Assembly (NCBI GenBank): GCA_006503475.1
Contig: RSEH01000100.1
Coordinates: forward strand, 89,589-153,588
Direction of reading: 5' to 3'
Length of the DNA: 64,000 bases
Source: Stentor roeselii
Lineage: Eukaryota > Ciliophora > Heterotrichea > Heterotrichida > Stentoridae
Shown one piece after another: positions 1-10,092 of the stretch. The notes beneath the pieces are model-generated. The model saw only the letters and a program-made list of their open reading frames with translations, did no database searches and was not told where the DNA came from. Positions within the stretch are counted from its first letter, which is position 1, and each line of letters begins with the position of its first letter. Made by a program: the position numbers and the translations under genes.

Positions 1-10
1 CTCAAAAGTC

Positions 11-3000
11 TTATTCTCTCAGGTTTTTCTTTCGAAAAACTCCAGAGTTCCTTAAAAAACGAGTCAAAATCCCCACCCCGAACCTTTCATAGACCCAGGT
101 GACCACTGCGCAGGTCATGATCGTCCCAAAGAGCATCCATCTGAACCCGGTTTCAAATTTTCGCATTTGTAGAACACTCAGGGTGTTAGAAGCGGGAAAG
201 ACGACGATGTAAAAACTGATTATTGATATCATCACTGCTGCTGTCGTGAAGTAATAGTTTCGATATGCTGGTTGTCGAAATGGCTTCCCAATGCTGAAAC
301 TTATGCAAACTAATAGAAGCTGAATGGAACTTATCAGGAATAACATCGTGTTTTCGTAGGCTGGAAGAGGGGAAAATGCGTTGATTTCGTACTTTTTAAC
401 GTTGTTTAAGGAGTCTTGGTTTTCGTAAAAGGGTTGAGATTTTAGGATGAAGTAGGGGATTATTTGGAATGTTCCTTGGATTAGGACTTGGCCGACTATT
501 GAACTTAAGACTGGAATTGATATTAGAGCTCCTGGGGGAAGGGTGGATGTTAGACGTTTGCTTGGACCTGTGTAGGCCATGAATACTGCTAGAGGTAAAA
601 TCATGAATAGGTCCTCGTAGAGGTACTGGAAGTCCATTAAGTTGCTTTGTAAGAAGTATAAAAAGTTGATGCAGACGAATTGGATCATGCTATACATAGT
701 AATGAACTTAAAACACTGAAAACTTGTAACAAGTGCAGCTCGTCCTTCTTTCAACAAATCAACAACTTTCTGCAATCCATCAGCACTAAAAGGTGCAGCA
801 ATAGAAGCCTCTCCACTTTGCGAGTCAACTTTAACAATACTAAGTCCAACATCAGCAGCTTTAAGTGCTCCACAATCATTAGCTCCATCTCCAACCATAG
901 CAACAAGAATTTCTTCCTTTTGTAAAAGTTGGACAAGAATAACTTTCTGATTCGGTGACATCCTTCCAAATACTTTTCCATTATTCAACACAAAATCAAG
1001 TATTTCCGAGTTATTCTTATAAAGAAACTCAAGTAAAGACCCAGTCGCAACAACAGCGACACTTGTTTCAGAAGAAATTTCAATTCTCAGTCCTTTTTCA
1101 CTTTCCCAAACAATTTCTTCTCCGATTAAACTTCCTAGAATCACCTCCTCGTCCTTGTCGATTATTCCGCAGGCCTTACCGACGGCAGCAGCTGTTAAAA
1201 GAGCGTCGCCTGTTGAAATCACGCATCGAATGTTCGCTTGAAGAAGCGTCTCGAGCGTTGAACAGGTCTCGGCTTTTAAAGGGTTGTGAAGAAGGATTAG
1301 ACCTAAAAAGGAAAGGCTTGATTCCAGCTCTTCTAAGGTTTGAAGGGCGTTGAAGGATGGTAGAGACTTGTAAGCACAGGCTAGGACTCGGTTACCTGAT
1401 TGTGAAAAGTTTAAAAGGTTTGAGTAGACTGTGTTTGGAACACCTTCGCAGAGAGGCAGGATTACTTCTGGAGCTCCTTTAACCTGCAATTTAAACTTCC
1501 CATTACACTCAGTAACAACCCCCATTCTTTTCGTAACCGATGAAAAATGAAAAAGCTGAACAACATTAACATTCACATCACCTTTCACAATCTTACATCT
1601 ACAATTATCATTATCCTCACTTTCAAAAAATTCCCAGTCAAGATGTTCAAAAATAGCGACTTCCTGTGGATCTCCAATTAAAATCCCATTCAACCTAACC
1701 AAAGAATGACAAGAAGCAAGACTTTCCTGCAGCTGAAAACTAGAAAATTCCAATTTTTCCTGAACATCCTCATCATTAATTTCCCAGACCCCTTTAAGTT
1801 TCATAGAATCTTCAGTCAAAGTTCCAGTTTTATCAAAACAAATAATAGAAACCCTTCCAGCAGAATTAACAGCAGGAGGCGAAATACAAGAAATTCCCTT
1901 TTTTCTCATCCTCGCAATAGCAAAAGCAGTTCCAGCAGTCATGGCAAGGGGCAAGGCAGGTGGTACTGCAATAGTAATCAAATCAGCAGAACAGAAAAAA
2001 AGTCCTAAATTTCCAACTTTCTGAGAAATGAGACTTGAAAGACTGATCAAAAATCCCAAAAGTGCAATTAAAGCTAAAATTCCAATGAATTTAATTGAAT
2101 CAGAGTAAAACTTAAATCGATTCGGCTTTGGAAAGAGAATTGACCTGACCAGTTCTCCTTTTTTTGTGTGAAAACCAGTCGAAATCACTAGACCGACAGT
2201 GTCTCCTCGGCAGGTAAGTGCTTTAGTCCCTGAAGTGATCAGGTATTTCTTATCTTCTCGGTAAATCACTTCTATTTTAGGAAGTGGCTCCTTTAAAATA
2301 GGCTGAGATTCACCTGTAAGCATACTTTCATCCATAAGACAAGCACCTCTAAGTAAAATCAAGTCACAAGGAAGTTGGACCCTTTCAGGAATTCTAACAA
2401 AATCGCCAGGGACCAGATATCGACTTCTAACTTTCAACCAATTTCCTCGAAAGACCTCAACTTCACATTCAGTAAGGGCAAGTCGTCGTATTTCTTTCAT
2501 ATTCATCCGGATTTCTATCACTGTTGACATAAGTGAGCCAATTGCAAGGACCATGATTGCAAAAGCATAATAGTAGTACTCTTCCGCTATCCACAAAATA
2601 ATACTTAAGATCTGAAAGACAAAAAAAGGATGACTCGCTTCTTTGTAAAGTAACTTCGCAATAGAAGGCACAGGCACATCAATTAAACATTGTCCAAAAA
2701 GCCGCACTCGTCCAGCCAGGTCTTCTTCAGAGACTCCTACTTCTGCAAATGAATGAATTTCACAGCAAGTTGCAGGAAGTTTGAATTCAAGTTGAGTGAA
2801 AACACTTTTCATGTCGTCGTAAAAGTACTTCACGTGGCGGAATTGAAAAAATTTTAATTGGGTTAAACTTGACTTGCTTGCGCCTAATGCGGTTGATGGA
2901 AGGGTCAATGTTTTGATTTTTACTATTTGCTGGTGCTTGTTGGGTGTTGTTATTAGGATGTGGCTTGCGTCTTCTTGAGAGGATAGAGAATAGCATAGAA

Positions 3001-3172
3001 GCTCGAAGGCGATCACCCATCGTGATATTTCGTAGAGGATGCCGAAGGATAAAATGTAACAGAGGTATTGAAAGGCTTGCTTTGTACGACGCTTTCGTAG
3101 GAAGAGTAGAGATAGCTTTTCACCTGATGTGTTCTCGATTTGGTAGCCCTGGTATTTAAAGGATCTTGACAT
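11..3172 (-). CDS. P5B-type P-type ATPase (ATP13A family), copy 1
   Basis: This 1,053-aa single-exon gene encodes a polytopic cation/polyamine-type transporter of the P5B subfamily. The order of motifs is canonical: an N-terminal hydrophobic hairpin, the actuator-loop LTGES, the membrane motif VPPALPLAM (PPALP is typical of P5B; P5A has PPELP), the phosphorylation motif DKTGTLT with its Asp near residue 447, a KGAPE nucleotide-binding motif, and the hinge GDGAND. About six hydrophobic segments follow. Length matches the family. P5B members in animals (ATP13A2/3) export polyamines from late endosomes and lysosomes; the substrate here is inferred only. The stop is TAA. The gene diverges from the CNB gene with only 20 bp between start codons. 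A paralogue lies at 19854-23069 on the other strand. Confidence 0.95.
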   Translation of the reverse strand: MSRSFKYQGYQIENTSGEKLSLLFLRKRRTKQAFQYLCYILSFGILYEISRWVIAFELLCYSLSSQEDASHILITTPNKHQQIVKIKTLTLPSTALGASKSSLTQLKFFQFRHVKYFYDDMKSVFTQLEFKLPATCCEIHSFAEVGVSEEDLAGRVRLFGQCLIDVPVPSIAKLLYKEASHPFFVFQILSIILWIAEEYYYYAFAIMVLAIGSLMSTVIEIRMNMKEIRRLALTECEVEVFRGNWLKVRSRYLVPGDFVRIPERVQLPCDLILLRGACLMDESMLTGESQPILKEPLPKIEVIYREDKKYLITSGTKALTCRGDTVGLVISTGFHTKKGELVRSILFPKPNRFKFYSDSIKFIGILALIALLGFLISLSSLISQKVGNLGLFFCSADLITIAVPPALPLAMTAGTAFAIARMRKKGISCISPPAVNSAGRVSIICFDKTGTLTEDSMKLKGVWEINDEDVQEKLEFSSFQLQESLASCHSLVRLNGILIGDPQEVAIFEHLDWEFFESEDNDNCRCKIVKGDVNVNVVQLFHFSSVTKRMGVVTECNGKFKLQVKGAPEVILPLCEGVPNTVYSNLLNFSQSGNRVLACAYKSLPSFNALQTLEELESSLSFLGLILLHNPLKAETCSTLETLLQANIRCVISTGDALLTAAAVGKACGIIDKDEEVILGSLIGEEIVWESEKGLRIEISSETSVAVVATGSLLEFLYKNNSEILDFVLNNGKVFGRMSPNQKVILVQLLQKEEILVAMVGDGANDCGALKAADVGLSIVKVDSQSGEASIAAPFSADGLQKVVDLLKEGRAALVTSFQCFKFITMYSMIQFVCINFLYFLQSNLMDFQYLYEDLFMILPLAVFMAYTGPSKRLTSTLPPGALISIPVLSSIVGQVLIQGTFQIIPYFILKSQPFYENQDSLNNVKKYEINAFSPLPAYENTMLFLISSIQLLLVCISFSIGKPFRQPAYRNYYFTTAAVMISIISFYIVVFPASNTLSVLQMRKFETGFRWMLFGTIMTCAVVTWVYERFGVGILTRFLRNSGVFRKKNLRE

Positions 3173-3192
3173 GTTTTTATTGTAATAAGAGT

Positions 3193-4788
3193 ATGGATCC
3201 GGTTGTTATTGAATCTCTGTTAAAACAAGCTGAACCTTTTACTGTTACTCCTGGAATGAGGACTGATGTGCAGATATCACAGATACAGTCTTCTTTAACA
3301 TCTTTCAAATTTTTCAAAAATCTAGAATCCCCAGATTTTTTGAAAGGCATCTGCCAGTTCCTAACCCTAGAAGTTTTCGAGCCTTTCGACAAAATCGCTA
3401 ATTTCGGTGAAGTCCTCGACAGAAGTTTCTTCGTTCTCTACGGTTCATTAAGTATCCTAACTCCAGAGTTGAACTCTCCACTAAGCATATCCCAAAAAGA
3501 AGTAAAAGAAACCTTGACAAAACAGACGACATATTTAAGGAAAAACACGATAATTTTAGGTAATTCAAAAGATTTAGTCAACAGACTAAAAAGCATGATA
3601 GTCCGAAATCCAGTCAGAAGAGCTTCAGTTAAAGTCGACACTGAATTCATTCGAAAATTAACAAAAATCAGCGATTTTAAAGCAGGAAAGCAAATAAACC
3701 CCAACGAATCCTTCGGCGAGTCCAGCCTTTTCGAGCGTGTTCCTTGTAACAGCTACATTGAAGCCAGAACCCTTTCAATCTGCGCAGTTCTCACACGAGA
3801 AGACTACCAAAAAGCCTTACAAGCCGAGGAAGATCGTCAAAACCTAGAAAAAAGTGACTTTTTACATGAAATTCCTATTTTTTACCAAGTTTCTAAAACT
3901 TCCTTAGTAAAACTCGCAAGTTTCTTCACTGTTCAAAAGTTCAGCAAAGGTCAAATCGTGTACCGTGAAGACATGCCAGCAGACATGATTTATTTCATTA
4001 AAAGTGGTGATTTTCAAGTATCAAAATGTCAAGATTCAGTCACTAAGAAGATAATCGACGTTCCAAGAGGCTTTCTTTCAAGTCAAAAGTCTCTTCTCAA
4101 GGTAGACAATGCAAGAGATATAAGACTTTCACATGAAATCCAAGTAGCGATCAGAGGAAAATACGAGGTACTCGGTTACGACGAGTACTTCCACGGGCAG
4201 GTCCTTCGCAGTCACTCTTGCAAGTGCATCTCAGCAGTAGGAGTCCTTCTCGCCATAAAGACTTTCGTAAATTCCACTTAGGACTTCAAGGCTCGCGTAG
4301 TCGACCCTGAGGCTCTTCGATATCTTCAGACGCGAATAGACTGCAACTTGGAAAGAGAGAAATTTTTAGAAGGCGCTGGAAAGTTCATGTCAAGTATGAG
4401 TAAACTTGATTCAAAACCTGTCATTCCACAGTTAAACTCTTTAACTCGTGGAGATGAGTACTTGAAAAACCTCATCAGTTCCATGCATGAAAAGAAAATT
4501 GAGAAGAAAGGGTCGAGTCTTGCACCCAGCAGTCCTTGGAACTACCCAAGTGTTGATTACTCTTTTTTACAAAAACCTAGAAAAGCTTTTGATAAGTTTA
4601 AAGGAAGAAGTCTCAGTCCAAGGTCTTCTGATGTGCAGGTACAGGTTGTGAAGGTGAAGGAAAGGATTAAAAGAGTCCCTCCACCGAATTTTATGATTGG
4701 AATGAGGGACTTGCAAAGAGCTTATGACCAGGATATTCGAATTGAACAGACACCTGCCCGGTCTAGGAATTTGTCAAGTATTTATTAA
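3193..4788 (+). CDS. Cyclic-nucleotide-binding domain protein, two exons
   Basis: The spliced protein is about 526 aa. It is read 3193-4266, then 4282-4788, after removal of a 15-nt intron; without splicing a TAG in the intron would end it at residue 362. Two cNMP-binding-like folds are visible. The first contains NESFGESSLF, which matches the phosphate-binding cassette FGE, but the Arg that normally holds the cyclic phosphate appears to be Cys (ERVPCNSY). The second contains FSKGQIVYREDMPADMIYFIKSG-type strands. The C-terminal ~150 residues are basic and look disordered. I chose the ATG at 3193 (MDPVVIES) because the open frame further upstream has no ATG and overlaps the start of the divergent ATPase. 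It could be a PKA-regulatory-like or axonemal CNB protein; the exact role is unknown. Confidence 0.85.
4267..4281 (+). other. 15-nt spliceosomal intron
   Basis: GTAAATTCCACTTAG begins with GTAA and ends with TAG. It sits at a codon boundary (phase 0) in the CNB gene. Removing it joins two open frames exactly and eliminates an in-frame TAG. Introns of 15 nt are characteristic of Stentor. Confidence 0.92.
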
Positions 4789-4808
4789 TGTAAGAAGATT
4801 AGATTTTT

Positions 4809-5333
4809 ATGGAAATTGATAAAAAAATCTTGTTTGAATGCAGACTTTTAAAACAAGTGGGTTATAAAGTTAGGAATCAACTTGGAAGGTCTATTCAATA
4901 TCGAAGGCTTCAAGAGGTTTATAAGAATTTGTTAAGGTTTGTTAAAGGATTACCAGTGCCTGAATTTTCAGAGGTTTTGGTTAAGGCAGGTCTTTCGGTA
5001 CTTGATCCACTCGTTAATAAAATACTTGTACCTGTTTATTCTGTGCTTCTTGGAATATATGCTCGTGTTTTTAGTTCAGTTCAGTCATTTCGTACTTTGA
5101 GGACGAAAATTGTGTCTAGGAAATTGAAGAGGATTATATCGCTTCAGAAAAGTCTTATATTGAATAAAAAAAGGGATCTTGTGGCGGGAGTTAATAAGAA
5201 AATTACAGGGATTCAAAAAACAGTCAGGTTTAAAACAAATAAAACAATTGAACCTTTCAACCCTTTGCCTGAAATTTCTGAGTTTTTAGAGTCAATCCGG
5301 AATTCAATAAACAGAAATTCTAAATTTAGTTAA
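4809..5333 (+). CDS. Small basic NEPRO/DUF4477-like protein
   Basis: This 174-aa, Lys/Arg-rich, probably helical protein starts 21 bp after the stop of the CNB gene on the same strand. Its first 50 residues (LLKQVGYKVRNQLGRS, then YRRLQEVYKNLLRF) resemble the N-terminal helix of the NEPRO (nucleolus and neural progenitor protein) / DUF4477 family, which includes RNase P/MRP-associated nucleolar proteins. The match is by eye over one short region, so a nucleolar RNA-processing role is only a suggestion. The rest, including a run of basic residues around 105-150, fits an RNA-binding protein. No membrane segment or signal peptide is seen. The stop is TAA. Confidence 0.75.
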   Translation: MEIDKKILFECRLLKQVGYKVRNQLGRSIQYRRLQEVYKNLLRFVKGLPVPEFSEVLVKAGLSVLDPLVNKILVPVYSVLLGIYARVFSSVQSFRTLRTKIVSRKLKRIISLQKSLILNKKRDLVAGVNKKITGIQKTVRFKTNKTIEPFNPLPEISEFLESIRNSINRNSKFS

Positions 5334-5354
5334 ACCTTAGAAATTTAATATTTT

Positions 5355-7421
5355 TTAACTACAAAGACATCCTTTCTCAACACACTTTTTATCAGACTTC
5401 ACCTTAGTAAGCTGAACAAAAGCAGTATTTTTTCCCATTTTAAACTCTGTAGACGGCAAATTAACCTTGTTACTCTTAAGCAGTTTATAATCAATTGCAT
5501 CCTTAAAGCAAAAGTAAAAACTCGCATTAAGCATAACCAAATCATTAACTTTCATTTCAAGTTCATAAAAAGTGACATTTCCTTTATTCAGCCCTTGAAT
5601 ATTAAACCACTGGCCACGTTCAACCTTAACATCATCAAAATTTTCACATTCTGAATCTCGTCCTTTATCATAAAAGAACATCTTAACAAGTCCTTTCAAC
5701 TTATCAACAACCTTCATACGAACCTCATCATTAACATCAATATTTTCAAACCAACTGCAAATACATCGATTTTTATTAACTCCCAATTCACGACAACTTC
5801 GATCAAATTTATTTTTTTCAGTCAACAAGTTAACAACATTAGAAATTTCGTAATTTTTTTTAAGTTTTTCTAATTCACTCTCAGAAAACTCATAAGGAGA
5901 CAAGGCCAGAACCTTCAACATTAAATTAACATCAAATCTTCCAGTCAACATCTCAGAATTATGAATCAAATTTTCCTTTGCATTGAGTTTTTCTTCGATT
6001 TCTTTACTTAAAAACAGAAAGGCGAAAGGAGAAACTCCTTCTGAAAACATTCGCACGTCGAAGAAAAGCTTTGGAAATTTAAACCCGTGATCTGAAATGA
6101 AAAAAATTGCGAAGTTTTCATCACGCTTTTGAAAAAGAGAGGTTAATGATGATAGAAAGTGTTTTGTGTCTTCATCTGCTGTTTGAATGTTTCCTGTGTT
6201 TTCGTGGGCAGCGTTTAAATGGATGTAAGAGAATTTGTTGGTGTTTTCGTATTTTTCGAAATAATCGAGGGTGTAACTGAAGGTCAGGTTGTGAGAGTTT
6301 TGGTTGCCGTAACATCTTTGTCTGTTTGACACGTCGTGGAAACCGTAAACTGACCATGCTGCTCTCCAGTAGTTTTGGAAAATGTGGTCTGCTGAAAGTT
6401 TTCTGCCTAAAAAAGTACTCAAGTAGTCAAAAATTGATTCTATTTGAATCATGCTCACATATCCCAGATTCATGTAATAATCCCAAATCGATTTCTCTTT
6501 TTGAAATGAAAAGTATCTCTCTGGGTCTGTATGGAACTTCGGGTTGACAATGGGTATGGTTTTATTCATTTTTTCAACGGACTGTCCATAAAGAATCTGA
6601 ACCATGTTAGGTAAAGTGTGTGTATCAGGAATACCAAATTTAGTGAATTCATAAACAGAGAAATAATCGTTTAGGTTGTTGTTTTTATTTAAATCTTTGA
6701 GATAGTTCGAAAGAGTAGGTAAATATTTATAGAGAGTGAACCTTGAAACAGAATCAATCACAAACAACAAAACATTCATAGGTTTTTTATCATGTTTTCT
6801 TGAATTTCTGATATTTTGAGCTCGATTTTGTGCAGTTTTGTTAAACTGAGCAAAAAAAAGTGAATACACACTCTTCCCACATTTAACAAAAGCATATTCT
6901 GACCTCTCTCCAACAGTTGGATCACTTGTCCAAGAAACCTTATCCTTAGAAGCTCCACCAAGTCTCTGCGGTAGTCCAGGGTCAACTGAATATAAAGGCT
7001 CTTCTTCTTCACAGCTTGCAAAGATTTTATTATTTTCAAAGTAAACCAAATCATTTGTTCTGGTATCACATTTTGAGTATTTCTTGAAATTGAAGATTTT
7101 TGTGTACTCTGATTGAGAGTATGAAGGCGCATGCACTATGCAAGTGCTTATTTGATTATTTTCGCTTTCGTTGGTGAAAACTGGGGAATAAGTTAAATTT
7201 TGTGAGGATTCATCGAATTTTGTATTGTTTTTGACGCTTTTAGATGAGTCTTCGCTGGAGTCTGATAGGTTAGAATGGAAAAAACTGCCTGATGAAATAT
7301 CGAAATTTCGAGGTTTAGGAAGAAAAGTCAAGGAGATATCAGAGGAAAACACGAGGAAGAATAATATGAACAATGAGTAGACTGATATAATAAAAGCTAG
7401 GCATTTGTACTCATTTTTCAT
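5355..7421 (-). CDS. DUF229 membrane-anchored phosphatase/sulfatase-like protein, copy 1
   Basis: The 688-aa protein starts with a short cytosolic stub and one hydrophobic anchor (residues about 8-26), followed by a Ser/Asn-rich stalk. It is therefore a type II membrane protein or is secreted after cleavage. The body carries alkaline-phosphatase-clan signatures: MNVLLFVIDSVSRF from residue 215, whose Asp/Ser region corresponds to the metal site and nucleophile, and FFISDHG near residue 442, the second metal site. These identify the DUF229 family, whose members are ectoenzyme-like but lack a defined substrate. A Cys-rich C-terminal region (RCICSWF and terminal GCLCS) is shared with the two paralogues that follow, suggesting conserved disulfides. 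It converges with the NEPRO-like gene (21 bp apart). Confidence 0.9.
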   Translation of the reverse strand: MKNEYKCLAFIISVYSLFILFFLVFSSDISLTFLPKPRNFDISSGSFFHSNLSDSSEDSSKSVKNNTKFDESSQNLTYSPVFTNESENNQISTCIVHAPSYSQSEYTKIFNFKKYSKCDTRTNDLVYFENNKIFASCEEEEPLYSVDPGLPQRLGGASKDKVSWTSDPTVGERSEYAFVKCGKSVYSLFFAQFNKTAQNRAQNIRNSRKHDKKPMNVLLFVIDSVSRFTLYKYLPTLSNYLKDLNKNNNLNDYFSVYEFTKFGIPDTHTLPNMVQILYGQSVEKMNKTIPIVNPKFHTDPERYFSFQKEKSIWDYYMNLGYVSMIQIESIFDYLSTFLGRKLSADHIFQNYWRAAWSVYGFHDVSNRQRCYGNQNSHNLTFSYTLDYFEKYENTNKFSYIHLNAAHENTGNIQTADEDTKHFLSSLTSLFQKRDENFAIFFISDHGFKFPKLFFDVRMFSEGVSPFAFLFLSKEIEEKLNAKENLIHNSEMLTGRFDVNLMLKVLALSPYEFSESELEKLKKNYEISNVVNLLTEKNKFDRSCRELGVNKNRCICSWFENIDVNDEVRMKVVDKLKGLVKMFFYDKGRDSECENFDDVKVERGQWFNIQGLNKGNVTFYELEMKVNDLVMLNASFYFCFKDAIDYKLLKSNKVNLPSTEFKMGKNTAFVQLTKVKSDKKCVEKGCLCS

Positions 7422-7732
7422 TTTATTATTAGAGTCTGATAATGAATTAGCATAGAAAATTTCAAAATATGTTGAGATTTAGATGATTTTAAAATTTATA
7501 TATCGTAAATGTTTTATAATTTATTAAAAAGTAGATAAATCAACATGCAAATAATTCTAAGATATTAATAAGACATCTCTAAATTTCAATATTTGATTTA
7601 TTGACCTTGTCTTGATATTTTTCTTTCCAATCATATCAGCAAGTCTAATTATTGGCTTCTGGAATGTGAATTATATAATTTATAAACAAGAAATAATATC
7701 CAATATGAGAAATAAATCTATCCTTATTAATT
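7422..7732. other. AT-rich intergenic spacer
   Basis: These 311 bases separate two DUF229 copies. They presumably carry the promoter of the copy at 5355-7421 and the 3' end of the next copy. I see no ORF, repeat or RNA gene here. Confidence 0.6.
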
Positions 7733-9868
7733 CTAGCAAATACAATCAAAATTAGGGCAAATTTTTTTGAGTTCAAGCTTCGTAAGTTGAATAAAAATCT
7801 TATCATCTCCGATGCGAGTCTTCGAATAAGGATTTTCTCTTTTATCTAGTTTAACCATGCCTTGTTTTATTGTTTTTTCAATGCAAGAGCTAAACTTCAC
7901 CTTGAGTTTCGCTCGATTGTTGAGAAGTAATTCAACATCATAAAATGTTATGTCTCCATTTTCTAAGTCACTTGCTTTTAGCATTTGTCCTTTGATAAAT
8001 TCAATGCTGTGTAAAGACTTGCAAACTGACTTTCTAGAATTATTTTCAAAATACTCCATGACAAGAGGATAAAATTCTTTAATTTTTCTCATTTCTTCGT
8101 TTTTGCTGGTATCGATCGGCTTGTACCAGTTGCAGATGCAAAAGACTTCAGGGACTTCGAGATCTTTACAGGTTCGATGTGAACTAACTCGTTCAGTGAG
8201 AAGATTAACAACATTAGAGATAGGATAGTCATGTTTTTCTTGAGTTATTTCAAATTCATCAGGAAGTTTATAAGGTGCATGGGCGAGATATTTCAACATT
8301 AAATTTGCATCAAGTCTTCCTGTGAGCATCTGGGAATTATGAATCAAATTTCCTCTGGCATTCATTTTCTCTTCAACATCTCTACTAATCATCAAATAAG
8401 CAAAAGGAGAATTCCTTTCAATAAACCCTCTCTCATCAAAAGCGAGTTTTTCAAATTTATACCCATGATCACTCATGAAATAAACAGCAAAGCTTTCCTT
8501 TTTCCTATTAAAAAGTTTAGTTAGTCCTTCAAAAAACCGAGTAAGGTCTTCATCAACAGTTTGAATATTTCCAGTAGTTTCATGTCCCGCATCCAGATGA
8601 ACATAAGCGAACTTATTCGTATTCTGGTACTTTTCAAAGAACTCAAAAGCATACCCAAAAGTCAAGTTATGCGAATTTTGCCTTCCGTAACACCTTTGCC
8701 GATTAGAAAAGTCATTAAACCCATAAACATTCCAAGCAGCTCTCCAAAAATTCTCAAAAACATGATCAGCAGTGATTTCTCTTCCTAGAAACTTATTCAA
8801 ATAATCATGAACAGTGTCTTTTAAGAAAAGACTGACATATCCAAGGTTCATATAATAGTTCCAAAGTGATTTTTTCTTTTGATATTCAAGATGTTCAGGA
8901 GAATCAGCTAAAATATCAGGTCTTTCAATTTTTATCGATTTTTTCGCAGTTTCAATGTTTTCTCCATAAAGAACTTGAATCATGTTGGGCAAGGTGAAGA
9001 CTGCAGGGATGCCAAGTCTAAGAAATTCATAAACTGAGTAGTCTTCATATTTGTATTTTTTTCTATTTTGGAGAAATTCAGTCAATTTTGGAAGAAACTT
9101 GTAAGTCGTGAACCTTGAAACTGAATCTAACACGAGGACTAGGACGTTCATCGGATTCGCATCTTTTGCTTTTAAGTCTTTTATCTTTTTTGCTCGATTT
9201 GCTGCTGTTTGGTTCATCCGAAGGAAGAAAATTGAATAAACAGTTTCCTTACATTTGATAAAAGCGTATTCTGACCTTGGACCGAGTTTCGCAGTAGTAG
9301 TCCATTCGACTTCTTCTTTAAATTTCCCTCCAAGTCTCTGCGGATTGCCAGGATCAACTGAAAATAAAGGATTTCCATTAAAACAACGAGCGATAATTGT
9401 ATTATTTTCCATTAAAATCTCATCATTTTCAGGTGTTTTGCAATTTGAGTACTCTTGGAAGTTGAAGATAAATTTATATTCACTTGAAGTCAGTGAAAAG
9501 TCTTGAATTTCACATGAACTTTTTGGAATTCTTTTGTAAGGAACTTCTTCTCTTATTGGTAGGGACGTGGAAGAGATTGAGTCTTCAGAGGGATGTGATG
9601 CGGTCGATGTTGGAAGAGAAGGATTTTCGGAGGATGGTTGATTTGGAGATGGGAATGGTTCTGGAATAGGTGATGGCTCTGGAGGTGAAGCGATTGAAGG
9701 GCTTTGGGATGTGTTCATGGAGATTTGTTGTTGATCGAATGGAAGTGAAATGTTTTGGATCTTCGGATGGAGCGGCTTTGAAGAAGATGAGAGAAAAATC
9801 AGAGCTGATATCGTGATTACTGAGTAGATCACGACTATTATCATTAGTGTTAAAACTTCTTTTTTCAT
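7733..9868 (-). CDS. DUF229 membrane-anchored phosphatase/sulfatase-like protein, copy 2
   Basis: This paralogue of its two neighbours is 711 aa from the chosen start. The same frame is open to an ATG at 9973, but starting at 9868 (MKKEVLTLM) puts the N-terminal anchor exactly where it is in the other two copies, and the extra 35 residues look like translated AT-rich leader. After the anchor comes a Pro/Ser-rich stalk with many PSP-type runs (about residues 50-115), then the catalytic fold with MNVLVLVLDSVSRF and YFMSDHGYKF, and the shared Cys-containing tail (FCICNWY, terminal DCIC). The Asp/Ser and SDHG motifs are intact, so activity is plausible. Family function is unestablished. Confidence 0.9.
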   Translation of the reverse strand: MKKEVLTLMIIVVIYSVITISALIFLSSSSKPLHPKIQNISLPFDQQQISMNTSQSPSIASPPEPSPIPEPFPSPNQPSSENPSLPTSTASHPSEDSISSTSLPIREEVPYKRIPKSSCEIQDFSLTSSEYKFIFNFQEYSNCKTPENDEILMENNTIIARCFNGNPLFSVDPGNPQRLGGKFKEEVEWTTTAKLGPRSEYAFIKCKETVYSIFFLRMNQTAANRAKKIKDLKAKDANPMNVLVLVLDSVSRFTTYKFLPKLTEFLQNRKKYKYEDYSVYEFLRLGIPAVFTLPNMIQVLYGENIETAKKSIKIERPDILADSPEHLEYQKKKSLWNYYMNLGYVSLFLKDTVHDYLNKFLGREITADHVFENFWRAAWNVYGFNDFSNRQRCYGRQNSHNLTFGYAFEFFEKYQNTNKFAYVHLDAGHETTGNIQTVDEDLTRFFEGLTKLFNRKKESFAVYFMSDHGYKFEKLAFDERGFIERNSPFAYLMISRDVEEKMNARGNLIHNSQMLTGRLDANLMLKYLAHAPYKLPDEFEITQEKHDYPISNVVNLLTERVSSHRTCKDLEVPEVFCICNWYKPIDTSKNEEMRKIKEFYPLVMEYFENNSRKSVCKSLHSIEFIKGQMLKASDLENGDITFYDVELLLNNRAKLKVKFSSCIEKTIKQGMVKLDKRENPYSKTRIGDDKIFIQLTKLELKKICPNFDCIC

Positions 9869-10092
9869 TGATACGCTTTGTAAGTAATTCTTAGAGATAA
9901 ATATGAATAGAAAGAAAGGTAAATAAAATAAGTTTATTGATTTTCTCATCAAATATAAGTTTTTGTAACTCATTACTGAAAATTAAGATATAGAACCTAA
10001 ATCTTCACGACTTTCTTTATTTTCCACTTTTAACCACACATAATCCACTTTCAATAAAAAGTCTTTAATTCACTTACATTAACTAAACTCCT

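Noticed and set aside
9869-9973. Longer start for DUF229 copy 2
   Set aside because: The extra 35 residues have no counterpart in the paralogues, and the later ATG aligns with their starts.
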